Assembly: GCA_032718475.1 (NCBI GenBank)
Contig: JAUCBJ010003070.1
Coordinates: forward strand, 62,001 to 126,000
From: Nemertoderma westbladi
Taxonomy: Eukaryota; Xenacoelomorpha; Nemertodermatida; Nemertodermatidae
Direction of reading: 5' to 3'
DNA length: 64,000 bases
Every line of letters begins with the position of its first letter. Position 1 is the first letter of the stretch. The position numbers were made by a program, and so were the translations under genes. This document shows, one piece after another, positions 47,290 to 59,804 of the stretch. The notes beneath the pieces were generated by a model that was given only the letters and a program-made list of their open reading frames with translations, made no database searches and was not told where the DNA came from.

Positions 47290-47780
47290 TCATAATGCCG
47301 CCTTTAAATACTGTAATTATAACTTAACCCCCATGGCAGCAAAGTGCCACCTTTACATATATATAATATTATCCTGATCCCCAGGGTAGCAGTGTTTCGC
47401 CTTTATATAATTATAACCTAACCCTCATGGCGGCAGAGTGCCGCCTTTACATACTGTATATTATCCTGACTCCCAGGGCGACAGGGTGCCGCCTCTTTAT
47501 AAAAACCTCTTATAACTTTCTTATAACTATTGGGGCGGATAAATGGAGTTCATATTCGTGTCGTGCAGGAAAAACTGGTCTAGAAAAATTAATTTATTGC
47601 TTGAAGGGATTCCTGTTGGTTTGATTAATTTTAAATTACATAGTTTATGCAATTTAATTTAAATTTAGCCAATAATTATGTTACAAATGATTAAGGCTGC
47701 AGTGTGCCCCCCGGAGTTCAAATGAAAGATTTCTAAATTTCGAAAATGGTTAAAGGCGGCAGTGTGCCGCCTTTGAGGGT
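47290..47780. repeat. Repeated ggcggcag-gtgccgcc palindromes
   Basis: Variants of ggcggcagagtgccgcc occur near 47334, 47384, 47428, 47477, 47693 and 47753. A piggyBac-like edge (ttaacactttgcgta) occurs at 47206 on the left, but the right end is unclear. Confidence 0.6.
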
Positions 47781-48005
47781 AGGATAAGTAATAATATGGT
47801 TATCCTCTTTATATATAACAACAAAATAAACCTTGGTACGATCAAATATACTTTCTTGGAAGTAAAAATCTTTATCTTTATCTTTGGTACACAAAGGGCT
47901 ACACTTATTTTCTTAAAATTTAATAATAGTTTGAGTAGGTTCTCGAGAATTTCGTTGCCATATTCGTAAACATGACGATTGTAATGTTGTGATAGACATA
48001 AGAGC

Positions 48006-49052
48006 TTAGGGCGGTGCGTTTTTTACTTTTTATCGATTTCATTGTTCTACCGGTGCACAAAAGTTGCCAAATGGTAAAAAAATAAGGCAAAAAAAATTCT
48101 TTCAATTTCATCTATATCTTCACGGATCCCAAGAGGGTTGAAATTTTGTGCCATCGCGATGCACCATAATGAAATGTATAACAATATAACACATTGATGA
48201 AAGATCAATGACTCAAAAAAGAACTTCCTGCATGCATCAAATGTCATGAAATGGGTCCAAACTTTGTTAGATACCAAAATTTTAACTTTTGGGTCAAGGG
48301 AAGTAGTGCCACAGGCACATGGCCAGAACCTACCATTTGGCGCAAGTGATGATTATTCTCAATTTTCGCGATGGCCAACTTTGATTTATCCTACTGCATT
48401 CATATTATGCTCATTAGAACCGCAATGGCCGATTTAGTGGGGGTAGACACCTTCAAAACAAACGTAGAGCGAATAGTTCTTGAGATATCGCAGAAAATGT
48501 GAAGTCCGGCACAAGTCTACATTACCGCCTTGATGTGATATGGACAAATACACAACAAATGATATTTTGAATTATATCAAGGAATCAAATTCGCTCTATG
48601 CTTATTTTGATGGTGTCTACCCCCACTAAATCGGTCATTGCGGTTCTAATGAGCATAATAATAATGCCGTAGGAGAACTAAAAGTTGTCCATCACCAAAA
48701 TTGAGAATAATCATCACTTGCGCCAAAGAGTAGGTTCTGGTCATGTGCCTGTGGCACAACTTCCCTTGATCCAAAAATTAAAATTTTGGTATCTAACTAA
48801 GTTTGGACCCATTTTATGACATTTGATGCATGCAGGAAGTTCTTTTTTGGGTCATTGATCTTTCATCAATGTGTTATATTGTTATACATTTCATTATGGT
48901 GCATCGCGATGGCACAAAATTTCAACCCTCTTGGGATCCGTGAAGATATAGATGAAATTTAAAGAAAGATTGAAATTTATTTACCATTTGGCAACTTTTG
49001 TGCACCGGTAGAACAATGAAATCGAAAAAAAGTAAAAAACGCACCGCCCTAA
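48006..49052. mobile_element. Fold-back DNA element, ~465-bp inverted repeats, 5-bp TSD
   Basis: Left arm 48006 to about 48475 is the inverse of about 48590-49052, with a central spacer near 115 bp. Termini are ttagggcggtgcg and its complement. The flanking duplication is agagc at 48001-48005 and 49053-49057. The arms differ by scattered substitutions and small indels. No transposase is encoded, so it is non-autonomous. The superfamily is not assigned. Confidence 0.85.
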
Positions 49053-49057
49053 AGAGC

Positions 49058-49537
49058 ATATTGCTTAAAATATATTAAATTTAATATAAATATAATTTGC
49101 TATACAAATTTCTGGCTGCTTATATTGCATGCATATAGTCCAACAAAATCAAATCAAGTCTCACACAGTCTCATATAGGAATAAGCAATCAAAGTGTAAT
49201 CTATGTACCCCTTTCGATATCGCTTAATGCACTGAATTCTTAATAATAATATAGAATTATTTCTTATATTTAATAAACTGTAATTTTATTAGGAAGAACT
49301 TTCACCTTTCTGTAATATAGTATACTTCTAAGAATACACCTCATTAGTAATAATAATGTTATAAGTTTAATTAGATTGTTTACTCGGGCAAATGGGTGGC
49401 TTTTAATATAAATGCTATTTAATTATTTATTTAATACTAAATATTATTACCCTTAACAAAGGATGTTACCCAATACATGAAAACTATTTTTTGCTCCAAT
49501 CATGTCTTGATCAATAAAATATAAAAAAGTAGAAAGT
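49058..49537. other. AT-rich non-coding DNA
   Basis: Nothing recognised. Confidence 0.4.
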
Positions 49538-50770
49538 TTCGCTGATCACGATACAACTCGTTAAAAATAAGTTGTGGTAACGAAACAATCATTTTTGGTG
49601 TTTGTCTGGTGGGACGAAAAATACAAGTTAGCGTAAAATTTCAAACGCCAAAATTCGATTTCTTCGAAATTTTGGTTGGATAATAACGATATTTGGTAAT
49701 GGTGAAAAATATCGAGACTTGAAAAATATCGAGAGTAAAAATAACGAGAGTAAAAATATCGAGAGTAAAAATAACGAGTGTTGAAAAATAACGTGATTAA
49801 AAAATATCGAGAGTAAAAATAACGCGAGATGAAAAATATCGAAAATAACGAGTGTTGAAAAATATCGAGAGTAAAAATAACGAGTGTTGAAAAATATCGA
49901 GTGTTGAAAAATATCGAGAGTAAAAATATTGCATTTTGCTTGAGCATTTTATTTAGAATTATGGAACAATATTGCAGTGCATGGGTTACAACAGTGCAAG
50001 TGCAAGTAAATGGCATTATGTAATACACCTTGGGTACCCATTTACCAGATTTATTATACTAGCTAGTTTTTGCTATTTTTTTAATAAATATTATAAAAGA
50101 AGTGCTAGCTATAAATTTTGATAAATATTATAAATATTGTTAAATATTATATTAGAACACGTATAAGCTACCAAATGTTGATAAATATTGTTGTTCTAGA
50201 ACATTTTTAGTAAAAGAAATTATCATACAACCCTTATTTAAAAAAATTGTTACTGTCGATATTTTTACTCTCGATATTTTTCAACATTCTATATTTTTTC
50301 AACACTCGATATTTTTACTCTCGATATTTTTCAACACTCGATATATTTCAACACTCGATATTTTTCAACACTCGATATTTTTCAACACTCGATATTTTTA
50401 CTCTCGATATTTTTCAACACTCGATATTTTTACTCTCGATATTTTTACTCTCGATATTTTTCAACACTCGATATTTTTACTCTCGATATTTTTCAACACT
50501 CGATATTTTTACTCTCGATATTTTTCAACACTCGATATTTTTACTCTCGATATTTTTACTCTCGATATTTTTCAACACTCGGTATTTTTACTCTCGATAT
50601 TTTTACCCTCGATATTTTTACTCTCGATATTTTTTGAACTCTCAATATTATCGTTATTTTTCAACACTCGGTGTTTTTACTCGCGTTATTTTTACTCTCG
50701 ATATTTTTCATGTCTCGATATTTTTCAATATAACTCGATATTTTTGAGTGTCATGTTCGTGATCAGCATC
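49538..50770. repeat. Inverted pair of 15/18-bp minisatellite arrays
   Basis: 49705-49931 is built from aaaaatatcgagagt and aaaaatatcgagtgttga units. 50255-50748 carries the reverse complement (ctcgatatttttact, tcaacactcgatattttt), about 30 units. The outer edges gctgatcacga (near 49541) and its complement (near 50761) are also inverted, so the whole is a fold-back structure with a 320-bp AT-rich centre. Confidence 0.85.
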
Positions 50771-51609
50771 CCAAAAAAACCTATATGGTCATCAAATTAT
50801 TTGGTTTTATTAAGGATTAAAAAATCTTGTTTGTAATGCAAAAAATTGATTCAAAATCGAAATACGGCCCTCGCACAGCACAATATATAATATGTATATG
50901 AGATCATCCACTGTGTTCATCCGTGGGAGTTAGTGTGGAGTCCCCCTTGCCTTGTACGTAAAAACAAGAGAAGGAAGCAAGTGAAAGAGTGCCCTTAATA
51001 TTGCCTCCAGTAGTGTTTCATATTCACAGATAAATTTACATTATTATGAATTATTATGATGAACCCGAATTATTATGAACCCGAATTTGTGGGGCAAGGG
51101 GCCTTCCTATTTACATCACAAATCAATATCGCCGTAGTCCGGCTGCCCCATCCATTGCATTAGCTACACTACTGTCTGGCCAGCAGACATATATTCGCCT
51201 TCAAGCTCGATATATTGCCTTCTCTAACAATGGCATCGCCGTTCACTCCATGTAAACAATTAATGTTCCTACAACTCGTGTTATAAATTCCATGAGATAA
51301 TTTTAATCAATATTGATGGTGTCATTTGTTTGATGTTAGCACAACTATTACATGTTAGCAGAACTCTAGTCAATGATTTTTGAATGTTCAAGAAGAGGAC
51401 GCTAAAGGGATACACGATTTTTTTCCCTCACATTTCAGGTATTGCAAAGTGGCACTTGTGCTAACATTACAAAGAGTACATGGGGACCCGATCAAAACGT
51501 CGGACACATGTTCCTGATCAAATGTCAGCTCAACTTGTTACCACTATTTTTTTGTCACCACAACTGCCATTTTTGATAGCCAAATGTTAGCACAACTGCC
51601 AGTTGGATA
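50771..51609. other. Non-coding, nothing recognised
   Basis: No coding frame or known repeat seen. Confidence 0.4.
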
Positions 51610-51610
51610 T

Positions 51611-51616
51611 TCCTCT

Positions 51617-51683
<67 letters not shown>
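51611..51683. repeat. (TC)n microsatellite
   Basis: Interrupted once by cc; about 36 units. Confidence 0.95.
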
Positions 51684-51687
<4 letters not shown>

Positions 51688-51779
51688 TCGAACTCCTCCT
51701 AAACGGGCAGAGGGATTGCGCTGGAACTTGGCATGTGTGTATAACATTAACCAGCGGTCGTTATAGGCCACGTTTAATT

Positions 51780-51875
51780 CACGTTCGGTACCGGTACTTG
51801 GGTACCGGTACGTCAGTAGGCCTATACCGGTACCAGTACGCTAGTAGGCCTATGCCAGTAGCGGGAAATACCGGG
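51780..51875. repeat. ggtaccggtac / gtaggcctat palindrome cluster
   Basis: Three ggtaccggtac-like and two agtaggcctat motifs within 95 bp. The same motifs cluster at 9703-9957, 11660-11720, 40015-40193 and 58190-58240. Confidence 0.7.
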
Positions 51876-51998
51876 TAACATGCCTCGGGTATTGCCTGCT
51901 AGTTATCAATATTATTCAATATATTCGATCACCCAGTTGAAGTTCCAGCTGCATTGGGAGGAGGTGGGTGATCCCAATTGGCATGTTGGCGTAGTCAA

Positions 51999-52345
51999 TC
52001 ACCCCTTCGTGGCCGAACCATTCCAACCCACCACTGAACAAGCCCCTTCGCGGCCGAACCATTTCTTCCCAACCCACCCCCGAACCACCCCTTCGCGGCC
52101 GAACCATTTCTTCCCAACCCACCACCGAACCACCCCTTTGCGGCCGAACCATTTCTTCGAAACCCACCCTGAACCACCCCTTCGCGGCCAAACCATTCCA
52201 ACCCACCAGCGAACAATCCCTTCGTGGCTGAACCACTTCTTCCCACCCCACCACCAAACCACCACTTTGTGGCCGAAACCTTCCAACTAACCCCACCACC
52301 GAACCACCCCTTCGCGACCGAACCATTCCAACCCTTGCCACCACC
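51999..52345. repeat. ~45-bp GC-rich tandem array
   Basis: About 8 copies of a unit with ccccttcgcggccgaacca, ttcttcccaaccca and ccaccgaacca, some shortened. Because the unit is a multiple of 3, all frames stay open and give false ORFs. Confidence 0.9.
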
Positions 52346-52368
52346 GAACCAAATGCCATACCCGGGCG

Positions 52369-52638
52369 ATGAGTTCCTCCAGTAGTCTCAGCAGCTCCTC
52401 CCATATCAGGCGTGTTTCTCCTGGTTTTAGAACTCATTATTGGGAGTCACTCCCTGTTCATACTAGGCATCATCGTCGACATGACGATGGGGAGAGGGAG
52501 CGGCGATCTGATCGTGGCAGCGGCCATCGGGAGCGGAAACACACCAGGGAGCATAGCCGTGGGAGTCCGGGGTACCGAAACCGGCAGTGGAGGGGGTCCA
52601 GTCCCAGACGCTATTGGTATTCCACCTGTAGAGGGTAA
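52369..52638 (+). pseudogene. Possible SR-type (Arg/Ser-rich) coding remnant
   Basis: One plus frame reads serine-rich then HHRRHDDGERERRSDRGSGH and GSPGYRNRQWRGSSPRRYWY, the style of an SR splicing-factor tail. There is no RNA-recognition motif and the start is GTG-like. It may be a processed pseudogene scrap or an accident of composition. Confidence 0.2.
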
Positions 52639-52669
52639 CCAGTACCGTAAATCGTATGACGTGACCTAA

Positions 52670-53287
52670 TGAAACTAATAGAACGTCGGCCCTCTCTCTG
52701 TATAAACTTATATAGTATACATTTTTACGTCCTGCCCTGTTATATATTATTACCATTTTCGAATAAAAATAATTCTAAAATTTTTAGGTACTTTCTATAT
52801 AAAAAAATAGGAGAGTGATAAATTTTACAATGCTCTTTTCGTAAAACATTAATGCGGAAGCCAAGTTTTGCTTTCAGTTCCAATTCGAATAAACACAATT
52901 CAATGTTGGTACCTATCTGATATACATACAATATTGCAATGTTCTAGAATTAATATATACGTAAATAATAACCTGAAGCTAATAAGACAGAAGTAATTAT
53001 TACAGTATTATTTAATTATTACGGTTTTTATTTCCGTATATTAATATTAGAAGAACATTGAAATATTGTGTATATTATTAATTTTTGAGAATTGAATGTA
53101 ATAACAGCATATAGTGTATGCATTTAAAGCAATTATTCTAAGAATCGTGTTCTAATACATCACGCATTCTCAAGTTTTTCTAATGATTACGTTATTTTAA
53201 GTCCCAAATGTCTTAAAATGAAAAATATGAAAATTAAAATGTATTTGTATTGTGTTTATTCGCAATGTTCTAAGCGCCAATTAAAAT
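52670..53287. other. AT-rich non-coding DNA
   Basis: Nothing recognised. Confidence 0.4.
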
Positions 53288-53475
53288 TTAACCCTATTAG
53301 ATCTGGGCTATAAAATGTTGTACAAATACCGGGGGTGGGGGGGTCATATTGACCCATCCCTCTAAAATCTACAAATTTTTACAAAAAATCTGATTTTTTG
53401 TTTGTACGTAGGTATCACTAGTGTGGATCCGACCGAAAAAAAATTTCGAAAAAATTTACTGGGGTGGTTATATTG

Positions 53476-54131
53476 TGTGACGGGATCGAGTCTGAGATCC
53501 CGACCGGGTAAGATTGTACGCGTCACTTGGCCGCTGGGCTGCTGAGCTATTATCTTTTGCCGAAGGCCGTTGGGGAAAATAACAGAGTTTGTTTCTCAGT
53601 ATTAATAATCTCAGAAATAATAGCACAGTCAGATGTATACAGGTATAGTAACAATAATCAGCATAGCATAAATGACGACAGTAGCACATATGAAATGATG
53701 GTCAAAACTATGCCAGTCCGCAACTGTGTGATAATGAACTGACCGGTAAATCAGTAATCAGAGTAACTATATGATTGATACATATTGGATTGAGCTCTAT
53801 GCTACTACTGTGGCCTTTGCTACCCAATGGATGCCCTTCTATCCTTCCTCACGTGCTTCCCTGCCCTCTATTGGCTTATATACTAATTGTCACTTTGACA
53901 CTCCCTGTAGGTGCTACTCCCAGATGCTAGCCTCGCTAGCTGGGTTGTCCCTCTTAGGTGGTTTGACCTCTCACCTCTCTCTGTGGCTTAGGGCGTGTGT
54001 CGCCCCCCCCCCCCCCCGAGTTGGTTATGAGGCGAGATTATTTATTGGTAATTTCTCATCGCCAACTATATTGGTAAAATGCCACTGGTCCCATTTTCGG
54101 TGGGTGGTGTAGGGAATTGAATCCGCTTACA
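53476..54131 (-). repeat. BEL#2 3' LTR (left)
   Basis: 656 bp; matches 61098-61588 plus 62168-62323, with the C tract at 54003-54017 longer here. Confidence 0.9.
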
Positions 54132-54230
54132 CTCCACCCCCATGCTATCTTCCTGGTGAGAAGATAGCATTAACCTTAAGTATGCTTCAATTCCGCTGGA
54201 ATCCAATCTAATATTGGATGTGGGGTGGAG
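54132..54230 (-). other. BEL#2 polypurine tract and hairpin
   Basis: 54132-54141 is the purine tract next to the LTR. A perfect hairpin follows: atgctatcttc at 54142-54152 pairs with 54160-54170. ctccacccc at 54132 also pairs with ggggtggag at 54222. Confidence 0.75.
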
Positions 54231-55134
54231 TTTTCTTCTTGGTGTCGGCTTTCCAGACCGGCCCCCATGGGTCTGTTGTTACTACCCATCCTCGGTGCAA
54301 TCGCGAGCTATGTTGCACCAAGGTATCTGGTGTCTCTGTTTGAGACCATTGTCTTCTCTCTGCACACATTTTTTTTTCTAACCTTCCTCAAATCTTCCTC
54401 ACGGACTTTGCTGTCCCTTCCTCTCTCACCAGTCCCTTGGGACTCATCATCCTCCGTGCTCGCTCCCCACACTTGAATCGTACTCCTTTCATTTCCTCAC
54501 ATGCCAACACCTCCTCCCCATACTTCCCCCATTCCCCCATTTTCGTTTTCACTCTCCACACACTTATCGGGTCCCACACATGTGTGCACCATGTTAGTGG
54601 GATCCGTCTAAGTCTCGTCCTGCCGTTCTAGTCAATTAGTCCCCAGTCCCAGTAGCTAATTAGAAAAAGGTTGTACTTGACTACAGTATTTATTATATAA
54701 TATACATACGAGTTATATATAATAATTAATTATTATAATTATATATTATATACATTATATTATACGCTCGTCTACATGACGCGTCTTAACACCCCCCCCC
54801 CCCCCCCCCCCCCTGACTCGTCACGTGATATGACTCGTCACTCCCGGTCCCTCCCATTCCACGCTCTCTCCGTCATCACGATTCTCCTCTCTCACCAGAC
54901 TGGTGGTGCCTTAGAAAGGCTCATGATGGCAAGAGAGAACTAAATATGGTCTTAATTAGTTTAAATCAATGATGGCTTTCCTCCTACCTTGTTCTTTCCT
55001 TCATGCTAATATTCCCCGAATTTTATTTTATTTTATTTATGTTCCCCCCTGCCTATGCTATTATCCTATCTGCCTTCTCAGTTCCTCACGTGGCACCCTC
55101 AGTGCCCACAGGTTCTATGGTACTGTGTACCCTA
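54231..55134. other. BEL#2 3' non-coding region
   Basis: Pyrimidine-rich on the plus strand. It holds a C run at 54790-54812 and a ta-rich patch at 54690-54765. No coding pattern found. Confidence 0.4.
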
Positions 55135-56003
55135 CTACTCCAGTATGCGTACATACCCCCCAATTCCGTAGGATGTAGGTCCTCTTAATCTTCGCCCCAC
55201 TCTCCTTGTAAATTCCAACTCTCTTGGAAATGACCTTCCCTTCTCCTCCACCCTTAAATCGGGTCTTTCCGTCATCTCACTAATCTCCTCGTGGTCCCCT
55301 GGCAGCAAAATGCCACCCTCCATCTTGTCGTCACTTGGCGGTAGAATGCCGCCCTTCATGCCATCCTCACTGGTACATGCCACCTCTGCTGGCCTCCCCC
55401 TCAATATGTGCGCAGGCATTAAAGCCCCCAATGACCACCGGTCGTCCTTCGGTACACATAAGGACTTTACCATTTAATGCCCCTTCACACTCTGCCAGCC
55501 CCATGTGCGTGTACAACACGCCTCCTCTAACTTTCCTGCCTCTTTCGTCATGCTTCGTTATCGGCTTCTCCACCCTTGGTCTAATCTTCCCACATCCTCT
55601 CCCCTTCCATCCTGTCTACTTACTCGACCTCCTCCCCATCGGTATGCTTCTTAATTGGACCGGCATCTCTTCCGGACATCTCTCTCCGGATGTCTCCGGA
55701 TATCTCGCCATCCACTCTTCTCCATCCTCATACCGATACTCGCCGGGAAGATCTATGTTCCATCCCATCGCCTCTAGGTCCTCTGCACCGAACCCGTTCT
55801 CCTCCGCCCACTCTCTTGCTGTTGCTTCTCCTCCTGACTTATCTATCGGCGGTATTTCTCAGGACTTATCCTCCACCCTTTCACCACGCTCCAGTATGCG
55901 TGGTTCCAGATCCATACCCATCCCTGACTCCTGGTGTCCTTCCTCGGGCCGCTTCCCATATTGGACCTCCCCAACGCCCATCTTTGGTTTCTCCTCTATG
56001 TTC
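55135..56003 (-). pseudogene. BEL#2 post-protease coding remnant, unidentified
   Basis: Downstream of the protease, minus-strand frames keep a protein-like character with stops and frame changes: MGWNIDLPGEYRYEDGEEWM near 55740-55680, then KVRGGVLYTHMGLAECEGAL near 55535-55480, then an acidic stretch to 55135. There is no RT, RNase H or integrase motif. It may be an unrecognised accessory region. Confidence 0.35.
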
Positions 56004-56753
56004 TCAAAAGCACCGGACAGCATGCACCCTGATGTCTCGGACACACCAAATGGTGTCCTCGTCTTTATTGGGCCAGTGAGCGTCCATCCAAATGGCGTGA
56101 GAATGGTACGTCTGTAACCCTATCCTTGCGGCCACCCAACTCTCCGTTAGTGTGAATGCTGCTCCACTATCGACCAACATCAGTGTCGTAACCGATAGCC
56201 TGTCTTCTCCTTTTATTCTCACTGGTACTACCCCGAGTAATACTGTCCTCCTCCTCTTTGCTCCCATCGTGCTCGTTGCCATTGTTTGGCCTCCAGTCTC
56301 ATCAGTCTTGTCGTATTCTATCGGTGGTTCCTCGCATTCATCCTTCCAATGTCCTCCTACTGTGCATCGATGACATAGTCCATTCTTATCAGCGTAGGCT
56401 ATCCGATCTTGTTTGAGTAACACATGCCAATGCTTACAGTCTATGGTCTTATGGGTTCCATCTCTATGCAATTGACATTTGTAGTTGGGGTTGTAGCGTT
56501 CCTTGTATAGCCCTTCACGTATCGTGCGTAGATCCATATCTAGCAGTTTAGTGTTTTGGTTATTTGGATTCGGCCCACTGGGGGTATTGGGATTGTATTT
56601 TTTTGTATTGTTATTGTGCTTCTGTCCCTGCCACGGTGTGGCCCTACTCCCAGCTGCTTGTGGACTACAAGTCCCCTGCGTGGCTGCATGCGGTAGCGAC
56701 TGTCTCACTCTTGGAAATGCAGGATTATGTTCGGGTTCAGCTCCCCTTGTCAC
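56004..56753 (-). pseudogene. BEL#2 zinc knuckle and aspartic protease
   Basis: The 249-codon frame is asparagine/proline-rich at first, then has CQLHRDGTHKTIDCKHW and GLCHRCTVGGHWKDEC, and after a spacer the protease motif LMLVDSGAAFTLTESWVA. Order and spacing match BEL#1. The frame is locally intact, but the surrounding gag is broken. Confidence 0.75.
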
Positions 56754-57604
56754 ATTGGGGACCCGAGTGTTACGGTGTTTACTGAGGCTAGTCTAGTGAC
56801 TTGCCTCAGATTCACCAATGGCTTTGTTGGTCGGGGTGGAACATGAGAATAGCCTCCAACTCCAGAATCCCTCTCCCCCTCACAATCTGGCCTCCCTGGT
56901 GACCCAGGGTTTGGGCCAGAAAGGTCATCAGGAAAGGGACTCAAAGAATTGTTGGCTTCTCTCTCTCCAGTAGGGGGTGAGACAGGCAGCCGGTCAGGAG
57001 ATAACTGACGCCTGTGAGGCCGATTGTGTCCGGTAATTCCACTGGCCTCTAGTGGTCGGACCTCCGCATTACTAATGTAATCCATAGTGGGGAGTTGGGG
57101 GGTGCTTTTTTGCCGAGGCAGCTCTCGGGGCAAATACCACACCCTGGTTTGGTGGGTGTCGCAGTGGAGTCAGATATGAGGCCCATCACCCATATCTACA
57201 CTGGCGCACATCACCCACCATTGGCTGTGCAGCTCATCTGCTGGGTCATGCCCTGTACCCCTGCTGCCAGGTGCAGGTCGCAGTGAAGTGTACTCAGAGT
57301 GGACATGAGAACACTATACTTCTGACCAGCCATTGGTAGATCACCAAACTGCCTGGCCAGGCCATATACCCCTGCAACCAAGTATATGGGTCCTTAATCC
57401 AGGACCAACGGCGTCCATATCCCAGAACGAAGGGGGGTCCTAGTTACAGGACCAGATTTGCCCTAGTAAGAGGGTCTATGCAGCTACAGGTGGCACCTCC
57501 TTTATGCTGCATGGAGGTGGCAAGTTTTCTTGATCAATGACCTAGAATACCTGACCTGACCAAATTCCCTGTCCAGGGCTCGCCATGCAGTCGTGAATCC
57601 TCAT
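56754..57604 (-). other. BEL#2 gag gap region
   Basis: 56754-57142 has a proline-rich open frame of uncertain meaning. 57143-57604 shows no coding pattern and interrupts gag; it may be an unrecognised insertion. Confidence 0.35.
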
Positions 57605-58727
57605 TCAATACCTTGGTATTGCTCTCACGATGTCGTATGCTGGCCCCCCTGTGTAGACTTGTAAGTATTTAAGGCACTCCACCTGCGTCAAATTCTTCGT
57701 TAAGATTTCATTGCTGTACATACGCCGGAATTGCAGATATTCCTCCGGCTTACTACCATCGAATTTGAAGGGCTCCACTGGGGCAGGCTCGATCCTAGTC
57801 TTCAAGTGCGTCGATGAGTGTTGCCATTCCCATCGCTTGTACTTCTAGCGCGCTCGATGGTAGAGATACAGACTCCCTTGCTGTTGGGTGTGGTTCACCC
57901 TTCGGGCCCGTCGACTTTCCTTGCATTGGATATATCATCGGGTAACGGTCCCCTCCATATCTCCGTGTCGCACGACTTATGTTGGGTCTGAGGGGTTTGG
58001 GGTTTTTGTTCTTGGCTGCTGTAATTGCTGATACTGTAATGGGGGAATGTCACCCTGCCCCCCCCCCCCCCCCCCCACCGGTGTTATGTTTGGTACTGGG
58101 GTTGATGTTATCATGTTGGGGCCCATAGACCTATCGGCAATACCTCCCCCCTCCCCTGGGTATATATTATATCCCTGCATGTTATAGTCATACTGGTGTG
58201 CAGCTACCGGTATAGGCCTATCCACTTCTTGCCTACCGACCGGTATGTACGCCGCGACCTCCGGGTTTAATCCCGTTGTCGCGCTACCCTATCGCCTACA
58301 CTATCTCTCCCAGCATGGCCTATAGTATGTGCAGTAAGGCCTACAGTATGTCCTGCAGTCTGCCTGTGTCCTTCCGGACCGAAGTTTAATCTTCTCGAGT
58401 ATTCCAAGAAGTCCTCCCCGCAACTACCATATTCTCGATCGGCAGCTAAGTTCCGATGGAAGTTTCTCTTCGATCCCCTCTTCTGTCTTCATCCTCGTAC
58501 TGGTACATTCTGTACCCCTCTCCCGGTGTGTGGTATATCCCACCAGGTTGTGTTTCTCCGAGGCGACGGCAATCTCCCGGAGTACGACCCCACCGGCTCT
58601 CCGTCTCCATCTCGATTACTGACGGTTCGCTGTCCGTCCTTCCCCTCCAGTTGCTCGTAGCAACGCTCCCTCGATTCTCCTCACCTCGTCTGATTCCAGT
58701 GCAGTGTTCCTCCTCGTGAGATCTCAC
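57605..58727 (-). pseudogene. BEL#2 gag core, frameshifted
   Basis: 57805-57605 reads VEPFKFDGSKPEEYLQFRRM and onward, the Pao-type gag core. Upstream frames at 58225-57977 (glycine run from a C tract, then QYQQLQQPRTKTPNP) and 58727-58446 (charged, tyrosine-rich) belong to the more amino-terminal gag in shifted frames. Confidence 0.6.
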
Positions 58728-59804
58728 ATCGACCTCCCGATAAACTCCACTGTTCTTCTTCCATCTTACGACTGGGCTCGATGTTTTCTCACTCGCCCGC
58801 TCATGGCACCAACTTCTCTCCCTCCGCTCGGTTGGATGGCCCTGGGGATATTCGCAATCCCCCTACTATTCTCTGTCATTGGGTGCCGCGGTTCACTTAA
58901 CTCACCACGTGCATTATCCGCCGATGCTTGTGGGACATTCTCCACCCCCCCCCCCCCCCCCCCCCCCCCCCCTCTCGCCCGCCATCGGGTGCCACGGTTC
59001 ACTCAACTCACCGCGCACATTACCCGTCGACGCTCGTGGGACATTCTCTGCCCCCCCCCCCCCCTCTCGCCACTAATCTGCTTGTGGTGGGGTGCCCGTA
59101 GCCCCCCCCCCCCCCCCCCCGCCCATCACCTCTTTCCTCGCCCCTACGCCCCCCTCTAGTTGACGCATTATCTCTACCCTCGCTGGGTTTATTCACCCCC
59201 TCTCCTCCCTGCGCAACTGTGTGGCCTTGCAGGCTCTCATTGGCCAGCTCGCTTGTTCCCCTTACGTTTGTATTAATTGCACCATTAATAATTTCGCCCT
59301 GGTTTGTTACACCGATATTAATGATATTACTTTGATAAATTTCTTACTTTGATAAATTTCTTCGGGGTTATTTATTATATTATTACCTAAATTATTGTTT
59401 AAATTATTTAAATTATTTTGTTCGGCATTATTTATATCATTATTTAAATTATTTTGTAAATTTAAACTAGGATTATTATTACCGGGTAAAATAAATTTCC
59501 TGCAAAAAAGATTTGATTAGTGTTATCTATTACGGTACTATTAATATGAACTCCCTCAAACGTATTATTATTACCCCCCCCCCCCCCCCCGCACATACGG
59601 TCACACCAGTCTTGGGTCTGTCATCCGGTACCTGTAAGTGGGGTATTAACAAAGGTTTCCATCACCCCTGGTTCCTTGTAAATACTACCCGAACCAGCCT
59701 CGCTCTCCGATAAACCCATTTTTGCCAGCTCTAACCGGTGCTTTTGTTTCGCTTCATATTGCATTAACACCCTCAGCTGGGTATGCATATCCTCCCACAT
59801 GCAT
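58728..59804. other. BEL#2 C-tract-rich stretch
   Basis: C runs at 58946-58972, 59051-59064, 59102-59120 and 59574-59590, each next to a variant of a ggttcact-actcacc repeat in the first three. No coding frame supported. Confidence 0.5.

Larger units (their letters stand above)
45096..48000. other. Gene-free region of simple and dispersed repeats
   Basis: Contains the iteron cluster at 45779, TC microsatellite at 45940, two solo relatives of the 68-bp repeat and the palindromic block at 47290. No coding region supported. Confidence 0.5.

Noticed and set aside
48006-48012. ttaggg at the fold-back terminus as telomeric DNA
   Set aside because: A single occurrence, not tandem; simply the element's end.
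50247-50747. 166-codon ORF rich in YFSTLDIF repeats (and 49561-50028 on the minus strand)
   Set aside because: Produced by 15- and 18-bp tandem units that keep any frame open.
51916-52437. Overlapping ORFs on both strands with repeating GGSVVGW or FFPTH patterns
   Set aside because: The 45-bp GC-rich array is a multiple of three; open frames on both strands are an artefact.
54225-56117. Several long plus ORFs rich in S, P and L
   Set aside because: Antisense of purine-rich BEL#2 coding sequence; the minus strand carries the zinc knuckle and protease motifs.
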